From Bacteroidota bacterium (GTDB lineage Bacteria; Bacteroidota; Bacteroidia; Cytophagales; Cyclobacteriaceae): 64,000 nucleotides of DNA. Positions 8,221 to 17,655 of this stretch are shown piece after piece. A model generated the notes under the pieces. That model was not told where the DNA came from. It saw nothing but the letters and a program-made list of their open reading frames with translations, and did no database searches. Positions within the stretch are counted from its first letter, which is position 1; each line of letters opens with the position of its first letter. The stretch spans positions 62,001 through 126,000 of the forward strand of contig JAEZEH010000145.1 in assembly GCA_023417785.1 (NCBI GenBank), written 5' to 3'. A program made the position numbers and the translations under genes.

Positions 8221-9819
8221 ATGGCAGGTGGAAAAGAAACTCCGCGGCAGAAGATGATTGGTATGATGTACCTGGTACTGACTGCCCTTCTGGCGCTGAA
8301 CGTAAGTAACGCTGTGCTTGAAAAATTTGCCATCATCAGCGAAACGCTGGGGGTCATGATTCGTGAAAGCGACTCGAAAAACCAGCAGACCCTTGATGCC
8401 CTCGTAAAAGAGGCTGGCAAAAGTCAACGTGAGAACGTGCTCCAGGCAACTCAAAATGCCCAGAAGGTGCGCGACCTTACAAAGTCGACAATCAAGTACA
8501 TCGATGATTTGAAAGACAGAATGGTGAAAAAAGTGGGCGCTGATGCCGTGAATGAAAAGGTTATCAATAACCACGGTTCGGCGGTAGCTACTATGATGAT
8601 CGACACCAACTCTCCCGAAAAGGAAGGGAAAAAATACGAGGAACTCCTCAACACGTATGTGAAGGAATTGAAATCCCTTACTGGTCTCGAATTTGAAAAG
8701 ATCGCGAAGGCTCCCAAGGAGATGCCGCTTTTTGCTTCGGATAAAGATCACGCCAGAAAAAACTTCCTTACGTTTACATTCGAAAATACGCCCGTTATCG
8801 CTGCCCTCGCTTCGGTAACCCAGGTTCAAACCGAGATTCTGGAGTATGAAGCCAGAGCTCTCGATGAACTTCAGAGAAAGGCTGACATCGGAGCTATTAA
8901 ACTTGATCAGTTCGTACCGATGGTGCGCCCCAAGGCCTCGGTTGTTGCTGCTGGTGCCAAGTACGAAGCGGATCTTTTCCTGACTGGTTCGTCGAGTTCT
9001 ATCAATCCTGAGTTCTTCATGAATGAAGGTACGCTTCCGGTTGAACAAGACGCGAAGACAAATGTGAAAATGGGTAAGATCGCTTTCACAGCCACAGCTG
9101 GAAATTATGACGCACAGGGCTTTGCCAAGAAGAGCTTTGTGGCAAAAATCAAAATGAATGATCAGGAGTTCGATGAGGTAGTCGAATACCTCGTGGCTCA
9201 ACCTACTATTAAAGTAACTACAGGTAATGCTCCGACGCTTTATCTGAACTGCGGTAACAACGTGCTTATTGAAGTGCCAGCTCTGGGAACGAGCTATAAA
9301 CCTTCGTTCAGTGCCGGTGCAGCTGCCCAGATTATTGCTGGGGATAAACCAGGTCGCGTTACGATCATCCCTAAGCAAAGAAAGGTTAGTGTGAATGTGA
9401 GCAACGGCGGAACACCTGTTGGAACTACTGGCTTTGATGTCAAGAATATCCCCGATCCGCGTTACGTTGCCTATGTAGGAAATCAACCCGTTGATCTCCG
9501 CCAGGGAATCCGCGCGAATCAGATCGCAAACCTAAGATTTGTGGCAGAGCCAGATGAAAACTTCAAACAAGAGGTTCCCAAGGATGCGCGCTATCGCGTG
9601 AAACGCGCCTCAGTAAGCCTTGGCCGTGGGACGACAGCTGTTCAAAGCATAAATGCCTCGAACGAAAGTCCAGATTTGCGCCCATGGATCAGTCAGGCGA
9701 GACCTGGTGACAGGATCATCATTGACATTAAAGATGTTAGCAGACGTACCTTTACTGATGAAGAAGAGCGTGTTACCGTAAAAGGATCAAGTGGTATAAT
9801 TCAGATTCCTATTCACTAA
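8221..9819 (+). CDS. gldM: T9SS/gliding motor protein GldM (PorM)
   Basis: 532 residues. A single N-terminal membrane helix (MIGMMYLVLTALLALNVS, about residues 12-30) precedes a long periplasmic part with the helical and Ig-like D1-D4 domains of GldM (N-terminal helical region about 35-220, then beta-rich domains, including FDVKNIPDPRYVAYVG). GldM spans the periplasm as a dimer and passes GldL-generated rotation to the GldK/GldN ring. Length is normal for the family. It is separated from gldN by 3 bp. Confidence 0.96.
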   Translation: MAGGKETPRQKMIGMMYLVLTALLALNVSNAVLEKFAIISETLGVMIRESDSKNQQTLDALVKEAGKSQRENVLQATQNAQKVRDLTKSTIKYIDDLKDRMVKKVGADAVNEKVINNHGSAVATMMIDTNSPEKEGKKYEELLNTYVKELKSLTGLEFEKIAKAPKEMPLFASDKDHARKNFLTFTFENTPVIAALASVTQVQTEILEYEARALDELQRKADIGAIKLDQFVPMVRPKASVVAAGAKYEADLFLTGSSSSINPEFFMNEGTLPVEQDAKTNVKMGKIAFTATAGNYDAQGFAKKSFVAKIKMNDQEFDEVVEYLVAQPTIKVTTGNAPTLYLNCGNNVLIEVPALGTSYKPSFSAGAAAQIIAGDKPGRVTIIPKQRKVSVNVSNGGTPVGTTGFDVKNIPDPRYVAYVGNQPVDLRQGIRANQIANLRFVAEPDENFKQEVPKDARYRVKRASVSLGRGTTAVQSINASNESPDLRPWISQARPGDRIIIDIKDVSRRTFTDEEERVTVKGSSGIIQIPIH

Positions 9820-9822
9820 CAG

Positions 9823-10734
9823 ATGAAAAAGATATTTTCCATTGTATTATTGGCTGTAGCAACTACCGCGTTCGCGCAGGAGGTACAGGACCTCGAGGTC
9901 CAGTACAACCCGAATTCGCTGAATCCGATTCCTCTGTACGAGCAGTTATACAAGGTGCGCGTATGGCGGACGTTAGATCTCCGCGAAAAGCAGAACAAAG
10001 GTTTCTTTGCTAGAAACGGTGAGCTTAGCAAGCTTATCGTGGAAGCAGTTAGGTCAGGTGAACTCACGGATATCTATTCCAGTGATTCGCTGATTACAAA
10101 GTTGTCCAAGTCAGATTTCCAGGATCGTTTAGTCGCTGAACAGGCTGTGACCTATCAGCAATGGGATCCGGCATTTGATTACTATTCTGAGGACATGGTA
10201 TCGTACAATGGAAAGAATTACCGCGCTCTTCGTGACACCCGCGGGGAGACTCCTGACTCTGAGCAGGGAGCCGATGCCTGGGCATCTACAACGGTGGGTA
10301 GCGGCCTTGATTACATGTTTTCAGATATGACAAAAGTTAATATGGTTGAAGATATCATCTTTGATCGTAGAAGGTCGCGGTTGTATTATGACATTCAGGG
10401 AATTGAGGTCCTCATTCCTGGCGATAAGACCAACACTGGTCTGGATGTGTCCCTGGGATGGTTCAAGTACAAAGATCTCGAAAAGCTGTTCCGGAATAAC
10501 ATTCCAAAAGCGGTGTGGTTCAACCCGCAGAACTCTGCGCAGAATAAAAACTTTGCAGATGCATTCCTACTCAGATTGTTCCACGGAACGATTTACAAGA
10601 GACAGAACCCTGACGACGAAACGCTTGATGATACCTACCGCAACAACGGAAGGCCTTATCGCGAAGGAGTTTGGGCTCGTGAATGGGAAGAAATGAAGCT
10701 AATGGAAAGGGAACACAATCTTTGGGAATTCTAA
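9823..10734 (+). CDS. gldN: T9SS ring protein GldN (PorN)
   Basis: 303 residues with a signal peptide (MKKIFSIVLLAVATTAFAQE) and the GldN family pattern (PLYEQLYKVRVWRTLDLREKQN, IVEAVRSGELTDIY, DYMFSDMTKVNMVEDIIFD). Residues about 100-150 contain an insertion (EQAVTYQQWDPAFDYYSEDMVSYNGKNYRA) that reads like a small carbohydrate-binding or beta-hairpin module not found in all GldN proteins. It forms the periplasmic ring with GldK. It is the last gene of the plus-strand T9SS block, ending at a hairpin. Confidence 0.94.
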   Translation: MKKIFSIVLLAVATTAFAQEVQDLEVQYNPNSLNPIPLYEQLYKVRVWRTLDLREKQNKGFFARNGELSKLIVEAVRSGELTDIYSSDSLITKLSKSDFQDRLVAEQAVTYQQWDPAFDYYSEDMVSYNGKNYRALRDTRGETPDSEQGADAWASTTVGSGLDYMFSDMTKVNMVEDIIFDRRRSRLYYDIQGIEVLIPGDKTNTGLDVSLGWFKYKDLEKLFRNNIPKAVWFNPQNSAQNKNFADAFLLRLFHGTIYKRQNPDDETLDDTYRNNGRPYREGVWAREWEEMKLMEREHNLWEF

Positions 10735-10759
10735 GATTTTGCCTTTGATATTTGATTGG

Positions 10760-10783
10760 AAAGGGAGGCTCAGGCCTCCTTTT
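10760..10783. terminator. Bidirectional terminator between gldN and uvrC
   Basis: AAAGGGAGGC (10760-10769) pairs with GCCTCCTTTT (10774-10783) around a TCAG loop, one G-U pair included. The run of T on the right terminates the plus-strand gldN unit. The run of A on the left gives a weaker signal for the minus-strand unit. The uvrC stop codon (10770-10772) is in the loop. Confidence 0.8.
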
Positions 10784-12569
10784 CGTTTTGTATCCCTTTG
10801 ATCTGCTCGGCCTTCTTCCGGCCAACCAGCTTCTCAAGCTCTTCCACCGGTGCTTCCAGAATTTTTTTCAAAGATTTGAATTCCCGCAAGAGTTTTTCAG
10901 ATGTTTTTTTTCCTATACCTTCCATTCCTTCCAATGCTGTAGTAAGGGTTCCCTTGTTTCTTTTCTGGCGATGAAAGGTGATAGCGAAGCGGTGGGCCTC
11001 GTCGCGAATCTGCTGAATCAATAGTAACCCAGGGGACTTCTTGCTGATAAGCAGTGGAAACGGGTCTTCCGGATAGTATATCTCCTCGAGTTTTTTCGCG
11101 ATACCCGCGATGGGAATCTTTCCGTAAATCTGCAATTCTTTCAGGGCCTCGCAAGCGCTGCTAAGCTGGCCTTTCCCGCCATCAACGATTATGAGATCCG
11201 GAAGAGGCACTTGTTCATCAATGAGCCGTCTGTATCTTCTGCTGACCACCTCCTTCATGGATGCGAAGTCGTTCGCGCCTTCTACGGTTTTGATGTTGTA
11301 ATGCCTGTACCCCTTTTTATCTGGTTTACCGTCGACAAACCGCACCATCGAGGCGACAGGAGTAGTGCCCTGAAAATTGGAGTTGTCAAAGCATTCGATC
11401 ACGGATGGCAAGTGTGGGAGCTGAAGATCCTTTTGTAGAATCGTGAGAACTTCTTTTTGCCGCGACTTCTTCCCTTCACGTAGCAGCAGTCGTTCCCGCT
11501 GAAGGTCGAGTGCATTCTTCAAAGACAGGTCAACCAGCTTCTTCTTATCGCCTATTTTGGGCAAAACATTTTCGACATTGTCTTCAAGCACGATCAGTCC
11601 CACATTGCTGTAAATTGTCTTGTTGGTACTCCTCGTTTGCTGCCGCATCTCAACCACGGCCAGGCTAAGCAGTTCTTCGTCGGGCTCATCGAGCTTTTTC
11701 TTGAGCTCAATGGTTTTAGAAAACACAATGGATCCCTCGGTAATCTGCAGGTAGTTGATGTAGGCATACGACTCCTGACTCGCTATCGTGAAAACGTCGA
11801 TATCGGTAAGTGCGCGGTTCACGACAAGAGATTTACTTTGGAATCTTTCGAGCGTGTCGAGCTTCTCTTTATAAAACTGAGCGCGCTCAAACTCCAACCC
11901 GGCAGATGCTTCACGCATCTTCTCCTTGAAGTAGTCGTAAACGATGCTTACGTTGCCTTTGAGAATCAAACGTGCCTGTTCAATTTCTTTTTGATAGGAT
12001 GGCTCGTCATAAAGACCTTCGCACGGTCCTTTACAGTTGCCTATGTGGAATTCAAGACAAATCTTGAATTTCCGCTGAGCTATGTTCTCTTCACTGAGGA
12101 TAAGGTTACACGTGCGAACGGTGTACAGCTTACGAACGAGTTCAAGCACATTTTTCATGGCGACCACACTGCTGTAAGGACCAAAGTACTCACCCTGTTC
12201 CGGAAGGTATTTTCGCGTGTAGATGATCCGTGGGAAACGTTCCTTCAGAATGCAGATGTACGGGAAGGTTTTATCGTCTTTGAGGAGGATATTGTACTTC
12301 GGCTGATTTTGCTTGATGAAGTTGTTTTCGAGAAGAAGTGCGTCGAATTCGGTGTTAGATATCGTGTAGTCAATGCGGGCTATTTCAGAAACCACGCGGA
12401 GCGTCTTGCGATTAACTCCGGCCTGTTTGTTGAAATAACTGCTTACACGTTTGCGAATGCTTTTTGCTTTACCGACATAGATCAGTTCATCCAGATCATT
12501 GTAGAAACGGTAGACACCGGGTGAATCCGGGAGTCGGGATACTACGTCCTTCAACCGGTCATACATCAT
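10770..12569 (-). CDS. uvrC: UvrABC excinuclease subunit C
   Basis: 599 residues, cytoplasmic nucleotide-excision repair nuclease. An N-terminal GIY-YIG domain (SPGVYRFYNDLDELIYVGKAKSIRKR) makes the 3' incision. A Cys-containing stretch (ICLEFHIGNCKGPCEG) and a UvrB-interacting UVR motif (about 200-235) follow. The C-terminal RNase H-like endonuclease domain (VIECFDNSNFQGTTPVASMV, LIIVDGGKGQLSSA, RDEAHRFAITFHR) makes the 5' incision, and a helix-hairpin-helix end (LEGMEGIGKKTSEKLL, LVGRKKAEQI) completes it. It begins with two in-frame ATG codons 6 bp after the PBP1a stop. Confidence 0.97.
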   Translation of the reverse strand: MMYDRLKDVVSRLPDSPGVYRFYNDLDELIYVGKAKSIRKRVSSYFNKQAGVNRKTLRVVSEIARIDYTISNTEFDALLLENNFIKQNQPKYNILLKDDKTFPYICILKERFPRIIYTRKYLPEQGEYFGPYSSVVAMKNVLELVRKLYTVRTCNLILSEENIAQRKFKICLEFHIGNCKGPCEGLYDEPSYQKEIEQARLILKGNVSIVYDYFKEKMREASAGLEFERAQFYKEKLDTLERFQSKSLVVNRALTDIDVFTIASQESYAYINYLQITEGSIVFSKTIELKKKLDEPDEELLSLAVVEMRQQTRSTNKTIYSNVGLIVLEDNVENVLPKIGDKKKLVDLSLKNALDLQRERLLLREGKKSRQKEVLTILQKDLQLPHLPSVIECFDNSNFQGTTPVASMVRFVDGKPDKKGYRHYNIKTVEGANDFASMKEVVSRRYRRLIDEQVPLPDLIIVDGGKGQLSSACEALKELQIYGKIPIAGIAKKLEEIYYPEDPFPLLISKKSPGLLLIQQIRDEAHRFAITFHRQKRNKGTLTTALEGMEGIGKKTSEKLLREFKSLKKILEAPVEELEKLVGRKKAEQIKGIQNEKEA

Positions 12570-12575
12570 TCTTTA

Positions 12576-14924
12576 TTAGTTCGGCGTCCACATTTCTTCA
12601 TCCTGCGGTGCTTCCTCAATTTCCGATTCGAATCCTCCGGACACTTGATCGTATTTTGAACAATCAAGAGTCATATCCAAACCGGTGGCCGGTCTTTTGA
12701 AGAAGCCTTTTTCATAGCCGACTTCGGGACTACGGTACACCTTGATCATGTACTTGTCCCAAATGGGTCGCGCAGAGCGGGTACCCGAGCCGAAGGTCCA
12801 GTTCGGGAAACGAATGGCGCGTTCATCACCACCAACCCAAACGCCGGTAACGAGATTATGAGTAACGCCAATATACCAGCCATCCGATGCGTTGTCAGTG
12901 GTACCGGTTTTCCCGCCGATTTCATTGTTCTCCTTCAGCTCACGGCTCAGGCCGAGAGACGTACCGCCGGCTTCCTGAACACCGCCCTGTAGCATATAAA
13001 CCATTTTGTAGGCGGTTCTTTCATCAAGGGCCTGCCGCGTACGCGGTACAAAATTTTCAATTACGTTTCCGTTCTTGTCTTCGATGCGCGTGATGTAATA
13101 GGGTTCTATCTGAATGCCCAGGTTTACGAAGGAACAATATGCCGCCACCATTTCATAAAGGGAAACATCGCTGGTGCCAAGGCATATCGATGGTACGGGA
13201 TCGAGTTTGGTTTTTATGCCTACCCGTTGAGCGAAGTCAACGATATTGGCTGGACCCACGCGCTGCATTACCTGCGCGGTAATAGAATTCAATGACTGCG
13301 CCATGGCTTGCCTAAGATTTAGTTTCTGTCCCGATCCGCGTGTGCCGTCCGCGTTGAGGGGGTTCCAGGTTCCTCCCGGGACTTTGATGGTAGGCGAGAT
13401 GTCAAGCAGTTCCATGCAGGGGGAGAATCCTGCTTCGATGGCTGTACCATAAACAAATGGTTTGAATGTAGATCCCGGCTGCCGTGTACTTTGTTTTACG
13501 TGATCATACTTGAAAAACTTGTGATTAAGTCCACCCACCCACGCACGTACCGCCCCGGTCTCCGGATCCATCGACATCAATCCACTCTGGAGGAATTTTT
13601 TATAATACGCTAGTGAATCCATCGAACTGAACAGCGTGTCGCGTTCACCTTTCCAGGTAAAGACCCGCATTTTCTTTTTCTTATTCAGAAGGATGTTCAC
13701 CGAATCAGAGGATGCGCCGTATTTGTTAACGAGCCCTCGGTAAGCCTCCGTATTCTTGATACGTTTCTCCAGGTAGCCTTTGATTTCAGCACCGGTTTCC
13801 TCATCCGTCCAGGGATTCCGGCTCCTGGCTTTCCATTCGCGAATAAAGTCGGCCTGTAGCTTTGACATATGCTCGGCCATAGCATCTTCCGCCATCTTCT
13901 GCATACGACTGTCGATGGTAGTATACACCCTTAAACCTGAATCCCAAAGGTCATAGCCGTGTTCTTTGCACCAAGCCATCAAATCGTTTCGCAGAATGTT
14001 TCTGAAGTATGTTGCGAGTCCCTGGTTCTGATTCTGTACAGCAAACTTTAGTTCGATTGGTAGGTTTCGAATCGAATCGTATTCTTCACGAGACTTGATA
14101 TACTTGTAGTTATAGAGTTTGTAAAGTACATCGTTGCGTTTCGAAAGTGCGTTATTCGGGTTGTTTTGTGGGTTGTAAAACGACGGTGCCTGCAGCATCC
14201 CCACCAAAACCGCGGACTCCTGAATATTCAAATCCGAGGGCTGTTTATTGAAATAAGTCTCGGCTGCCACTTTGATCCCGTAAGCGTTACTGCTGAAATC
14301 ACTTGTATTGAAATACATGGTGATGATTTCTTCTTTTGTGAAGTTCTTTTCGAGGTGGGTGGATATGATCCATTCCTTCGTTTTTTGGATAACCCTGCGA
14401 GGAAGCTTCCCAAGCCTCGCCAGATGTCCGTCAAGTTCGGGATTAATGGTGTAGAGGTTTTTCGCCAGCTGTTGTGTGATGGTACTTCCTCCACCTTTGT
14501 TGTTGAAGGTTATTATTCCGAAGAGTACCCGTGGGTACGCCCAGAAGTCCATGCCGGAATGGTCGTAAAATCGGTGATCTTCCGATAATAAAAGGGTGTT
14601 AACAAGGTCCGGTGATAGATCTTCATACGTAACCTGGCTACGGTTGTAGCGGAAGTAGCGCCCGAGGGAGACACCATCGGCGGAAATTATCTCTGACGAC
14701 AGATCGTTTTCCGGGTTTTCGATTGCTTTGAGACTCGGCATTCCTCCGAATAGCCCAAGGAGATCTATGCTCACGCTGAGAACATACAACGGTATGGCTA
14801 TCACTAAAGCGGCAAACCCGATCCAGATCCACTTGATAGCTTTGTTGAAAATCCTTCCCTGTGTTCCGGAAGCCTTACCGGTTTTCGAGCGGGTAGTTTT
14901 TTTCGAAGAAATAGAGGTATTCAT
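12576..14924 (-). CDS. Bifunctional penicillin-binding protein 1A (transglycosylase/transpeptidase)
   Basis: 782 residues. A cytoplasmic basic N-terminus and one membrane helix (about 30-52) precede a GT51 glycosyltransferase domain with E115 in SEDHRFYDHSG and GGSTITQQLAKN. The C-terminal transpeptidase has QPGSTFKPF (catalytic Ser and Lys), SLNS (SxN) and GGKTGTTD (KTG). It polymerises and cross-links peptidoglycan in the periplasm. Its start overlaps the end of the porW-like gene by 50 bp and uvrC follows after 6 bp, so the three are probably one transcript. ATG at 14924 is preferred to the preceding TTG. The C-terminal tail is acidic (SEIEEAPQDEEMW). Confidence 0.95.
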   Translation of the reverse strand: MNTSISSKKTTRSKTGKASGTQGRIFNKAIKWIWIGFAALVIAIPLYVLSVSIDLLGLFGGMPSLKAIENPENDLSSEIISADGVSLGRYFRYNRSQVTYEDLSPDLVNTLLLSEDHRFYDHSGMDFWAYPRVLFGIITFNNKGGGSTITQQLAKNLYTINPELDGHLARLGKLPRRVIQKTKEWIISTHLEKNFTKEEIITMYFNTSDFSSNAYGIKVAAETYFNKQPSDLNIQESAVLVGMLQAPSFYNPQNNPNNALSKRNDVLYKLYNYKYIKSREEYDSIRNLPIELKFAVQNQNQGLATYFRNILRNDLMAWCKEHGYDLWDSGLRVYTTIDSRMQKMAEDAMAEHMSKLQADFIREWKARSRNPWTDEETGAEIKGYLEKRIKNTEAYRGLVNKYGASSDSVNILLNKKKKMRVFTWKGERDTLFSSMDSLAYYKKFLQSGLMSMDPETGAVRAWVGGLNHKFFKYDHVKQSTRQPGSTFKPFVYGTAIEAGFSPCMELLDISPTIKVPGGTWNPLNADGTRGSGQKLNLRQAMAQSLNSITAQVMQRVGPANIVDFAQRVGIKTKLDPVPSICLGTSDVSLYEMVAAYCSFVNLGIQIEPYYITRIEDKNGNVIENFVPRTRQALDERTAYKMVYMLQGGVQEAGGTSLGLSRELKENNEIGGKTGTTDNASDGWYIGVTHNLVTGVWVGGDERAIRFPNWTFGSGTRSARPIWDKYMIKVYRSPEVGYEKGFFKRPATGLDMTLDCSKYDQVSGGFESEIEEAPQDEEMWTPN

Positions 14925-17496
14925 CAAGCCCTTTTGTTCTGTAAAAAATGTTAAAGTTGTCTTTCGTAATTACAAAATTATCGAATTTATGGTTTCGTAA
15001 TTCAATTAGACCAGGCAGCTTCTCGTTAAAAGTATAAACATATTCGATGGCTGAACTTACGCGGGGAAGATCGGCTACGAGCGTAATGATGTATCCATCA
15101 TTTAACTCCAGATTACTGGTTTTCAACTTTAGATCTGCAAAGTACGTTGCATTGAACTTTTCAAGCGCAATACTGGCCTTATTTCCAATATTTTCTGATT
15201 TCTTGTAAACGAGCACGAAGTAATGCGGTTCTTCGAAGGAGCGGATATACTGAACGCCCAGTCGTTGTTCCTTTTTCTTCAGGAATTCACGCGACGCTTC
15301 GAGCAATTTGGTGGCATACTGTCCGGCGGGGCTGTCGGGATACTTTTTCGAAAATTGGTCGAGCTGATACTGGTACTGGTTAATGTCTTCCGTTTTTCCA
15401 ACAATAAGGATTTTCAGCAACTCAAGTTGTGGGCTGAATGATGTCTCACCCAGCCTTAGCCCGTCTTCAATACCTTGGAGGGAGGCACTGAACTTTCCGT
15501 CCTTGAAACGCTCATACGCATATTTATAGTGTTCTTCCTGTTTATTGATAGTTTGCTGTGACTCTTCAAGGTAATTCGGGTTGATCAGGATCCGCGCGAA
15601 AGTTGATTCGGGATGCGCTGATTTCAGGCGACTAGCATGTAGTCCTGCCGTTGCAGGGTCAACGTCTTTTAAAATAATGTATAACCGGTAGAGCACTTCT
15701 GGTTCGTATTCGGAATCCGGAAACCGTTCCAGCAATGTATTGTACGAGGTCACTGCGTTCTCGTTTTCAAGAAGCTTGAAATAATAGATGTCGCCCAGTT
15801 TGAAGTAGGCCTCTTCGATTTTAGCCAGTGCCTCGGTCTTTTGTTCGTCCGTCCGCGGAATCATGGCATTAATCTTATTGAATTCCTGCGTAACCTGATC
15901 CACGACAGGGCTATCATCCGGTTCGGCTTCGTCGTTCGTTGGTTGTTCCCGGTCTGCGGCTTGAGCTGCACGCCTTACTCCGGCATTCGAGCGTTGCGAA
16001 CGCCGCCAATTGTCTTCGAGCGGCACGTCGCCCCAGACCCGGCGAAATTCGGTCTGCCCTACAGCCAGGGCCGAGGGATTATAAAAGTACCATTCACCAG
16101 ATTGCCCTGATGTCAGATCGTCGGATCCGTCACTGTCGATGCTCCCGAAAATGTTATCGTCTCTGTTTGCAACGATTTGTACGCGGTTTGATCGCTTCTT
16201 TTTCTTTTTTGAAAGTAATTCTTCCTGCTTCTTGCGTTCCTGAAATAGGGAATCAACCTTGCCACGCAGCGCGACGGAGTCAAGCGACGAAAGAGCAAGC
16301 AGGCTGTCCTGGAGGTTAATCACATTCAGGTACTGCACGAACTCGTTGAGAATCTCCTGCCGGGCCTTGATCTCCGCATAATTCTCATAATCCTGCGAAA
16401 GGGATGAGATAGCGCTGTCATAGTAAGCCTGCGAGAGTTGATACTGTTTTAAGGTATCATAATAGATCTCGCCCAGCCGAAGATACGCCTCGCCATCGAT
16501 CTGTTTGTTCTTGCCAACCCGTATCGCCTGATTGAACTCGGAAATTGCTTCTGGGAGATTTTTCTGTTTCAATTCAAACATGCCCATTTCATACCGGATC
16601 TTGTCCTGGAAATCCCGGTTCTTCCGATCCTTCAGCAATTTCCTGAACGACTTGCGTGCAGCGTTCACGTTGCGGCTGCGTGTAATTTGCGTCACCTGTG
16701 CCATGTAAAGGCGGGCGTAAAAGTCGATTTCGTACTCCGGGTTACTCGCGATGGTTTTTTTATAATACTGATAAGCCTCGGATTCAAACCCAAGCTTCTG
16801 GTAGACCTGGCCGATGATAAAATAAATCCTTCCTGGCTTGTCACGTTTCTTCAGAAGGTCATCGGCCTGGGCCAGGCTCCTCACCATATAATCGAGATTT
16901 CCCTGCTCCTGAAAGAAGTACGCCTTCATGATCGCGAAATTCTTGCGGTTCTGCTTGTTTAGCTTTTCCTTTTCCAGATAATCAATAGCTGCCTGGCCAT
17001 TGTTAAACTCTCTATGCTCAGTATACGTACGGATCAGGCCGATGAGGGCGCGGTGTCGCGCGTCTGGATCCTTGCTTTTCTTGTTCACATATTGGTAGGT
17101 GTGAATTGTGTTGCCATAATCGAGGGAGAAAAGCCGGGCGTGACCGACTAGAATGTAGCAGTCGTCCACCCATTTGCTGTTGGGGTGCCGTTGAATGGCG
17201 ATTGAAGCCATCTTGATTGCTTCTTCAATCTCCTTCTCGTTAGATTTGTAGAGAGACGAATCGATCCTTGGATAGAGGCGCAGTATCCGGTTGTAGTCAT
17301 CCTGCATGCTGGCCCACAGCTTCGCATCTATTTTTTCTATTTCTTCACGTGCGTAATAATAACCGTTATAATGCGCAGTTGTGTTGTGAAAAGCCTTGCT
17401 CGTCCACGTGTTACTATGGGGAGAACAGCCAGCCAGGATAATGATCACCAGAAAGCATAGGACGCGGATAAGCCTTTTCAACCCTGTTATACCCAT
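14875..17496 (-). CDS. T9SS-associated TPR lipoprotein, PorW/SprE family
   Basis: 873 residues. The signal peptide ends in lipobox ILAGC (Cys24), so it is a lipoprotein. The body is a long series of tetratricopeptide repeats (for example KWVDDCYILVGHARLF, DGEAYLRLGEIYYD, EAYFKLGDIYYF), with a basic low-complexity linker near residues 470-490 (KKQEELLSKKKKKRSNR) and a beta-rich C-terminal part. This matches SprE/PorW, a lipoprotein required for T9SS secretion that links the motor/ring to the translocon. ATG at 17496 is chosen because a longer open frame upstream overlaps the divergent M23 gene and its promoter. It lies in the minus-strand operon opposite gldKLMN. Confidence 0.88.
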   Translation of the reverse strand: MGITGLKRLIRVLCFLVIIILAGCSPHSNTWTSKAFHNTTAHYNGYYYAREEIEKIDAKLWASMQDDYNRILRLYPRIDSSLYKSNEKEIEEAIKMASIAIQRHPNSKWVDDCYILVGHARLFSLDYGNTIHTYQYVNKKSKDPDARHRALIGLIRTYTEHREFNNGQAAIDYLEKEKLNKQNRKNFAIMKAYFFQEQGNLDYMVRSLAQADDLLKKRDKPGRIYFIIGQVYQKLGFESEAYQYYKKTIASNPEYEIDFYARLYMAQVTQITRSRNVNAARKSFRKLLKDRKNRDFQDKIRYEMGMFELKQKNLPEAISEFNQAIRVGKNKQIDGEAYLRLGEIYYDTLKQYQLSQAYYDSAISSLSQDYENYAEIKARQEILNEFVQYLNVINLQDSLLALSSLDSVALRGKVDSLFQERKKQEELLSKKKKKRSNRVQIVANRDDNIFGSIDSDGSDDLTSGQSGEWYFYNPSALAVGQTEFRRVWGDVPLEDNWRRSQRSNAGVRRAAQAADREQPTNDEAEPDDSPVVDQVTQEFNKINAMIPRTDEQKTEALAKIEEAYFKLGDIYYFKLLENENAVTSYNTLLERFPDSEYEPEVLYRLYIILKDVDPATAGLHASRLKSAHPESTFARILINPNYLEESQQTINKQEEHYKYAYERFKDGKFSASLQGIEDGLRLGETSFSPQLELLKILIVGKTEDINQYQYQLDQFSKKYPDSPAGQYATKLLEASREFLKKKEQRLGVQYIRSFEEPHYFVLVYKKSENIGNKASIALEKFNATYFADLKLKTSNLELNDGYIITLVADLPRVSSAIEYVYTFNEKLPGLIELRNHKFDNFVITKDNFNIFYRTKGLDEYLYFFEKNYPLENR

Positions 17497-17591
17497 TTCG
17501 ATAGAACGAAACAAAATAGAATTCAATATTAGCGGAGGGAAAATTAGTAAAACGTTGAAACTAAAAAGAAACCTGTCGACCCAAGCCATCC

Positions 17592-17599
17592 CAAATTTA
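17592..17599 (-). promoter_or_regulatory. Candidate -7 element for porW-PBP1a-uvrC
   Basis: On the minus strand the sequence reads TAAATTTG, a perfect TAnnTTTG match. It would give a leader of about 90 nt before the ATG at 17496. A convincing -33 TTTG is not seen, so the call is tentative. Confidence 0.35.
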
Positions 17600-17607
17600 C
17601 CTCTGAA

Positions 17608-17639
17608 TTTGTTCCCGTAGGCTATCGGGGTTAATTTTG
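17608..17639 (+). promoter_or_regulatory. Promoter of the M23 peptidase-bactofilin unit
   Basis: TTTG at 17608-17611, a 20-nt spacer, and TAATTTTG at 17632-17639: both elements match the Bacteroidota consensus perfectly. The predicted transcript start is about 10 nt before the TTG start codon at 17656. This supports that unusual start and excludes any longer upstream frame. Confidence 0.65.
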
Positions 17640-17655
17640 TTGAAAATTCCGGAAT

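Noticed and set aside
8215..9486. Long minus-strand open frame (about 420 codons) opposite gldM
   Set aside because: It is fully antisense to gldM, whose family match is unambiguous. Its translation is rich in His, Arg, Cys and Phe runs typical of shadow frames and has no domain or start signal.
11637..12524. Plus-strand open frame of 295 codons opposite uvrC
   Set aside because: Antisense shadow of a certain gene. The composition is implausible for a protein and no promoter or family signature is seen.
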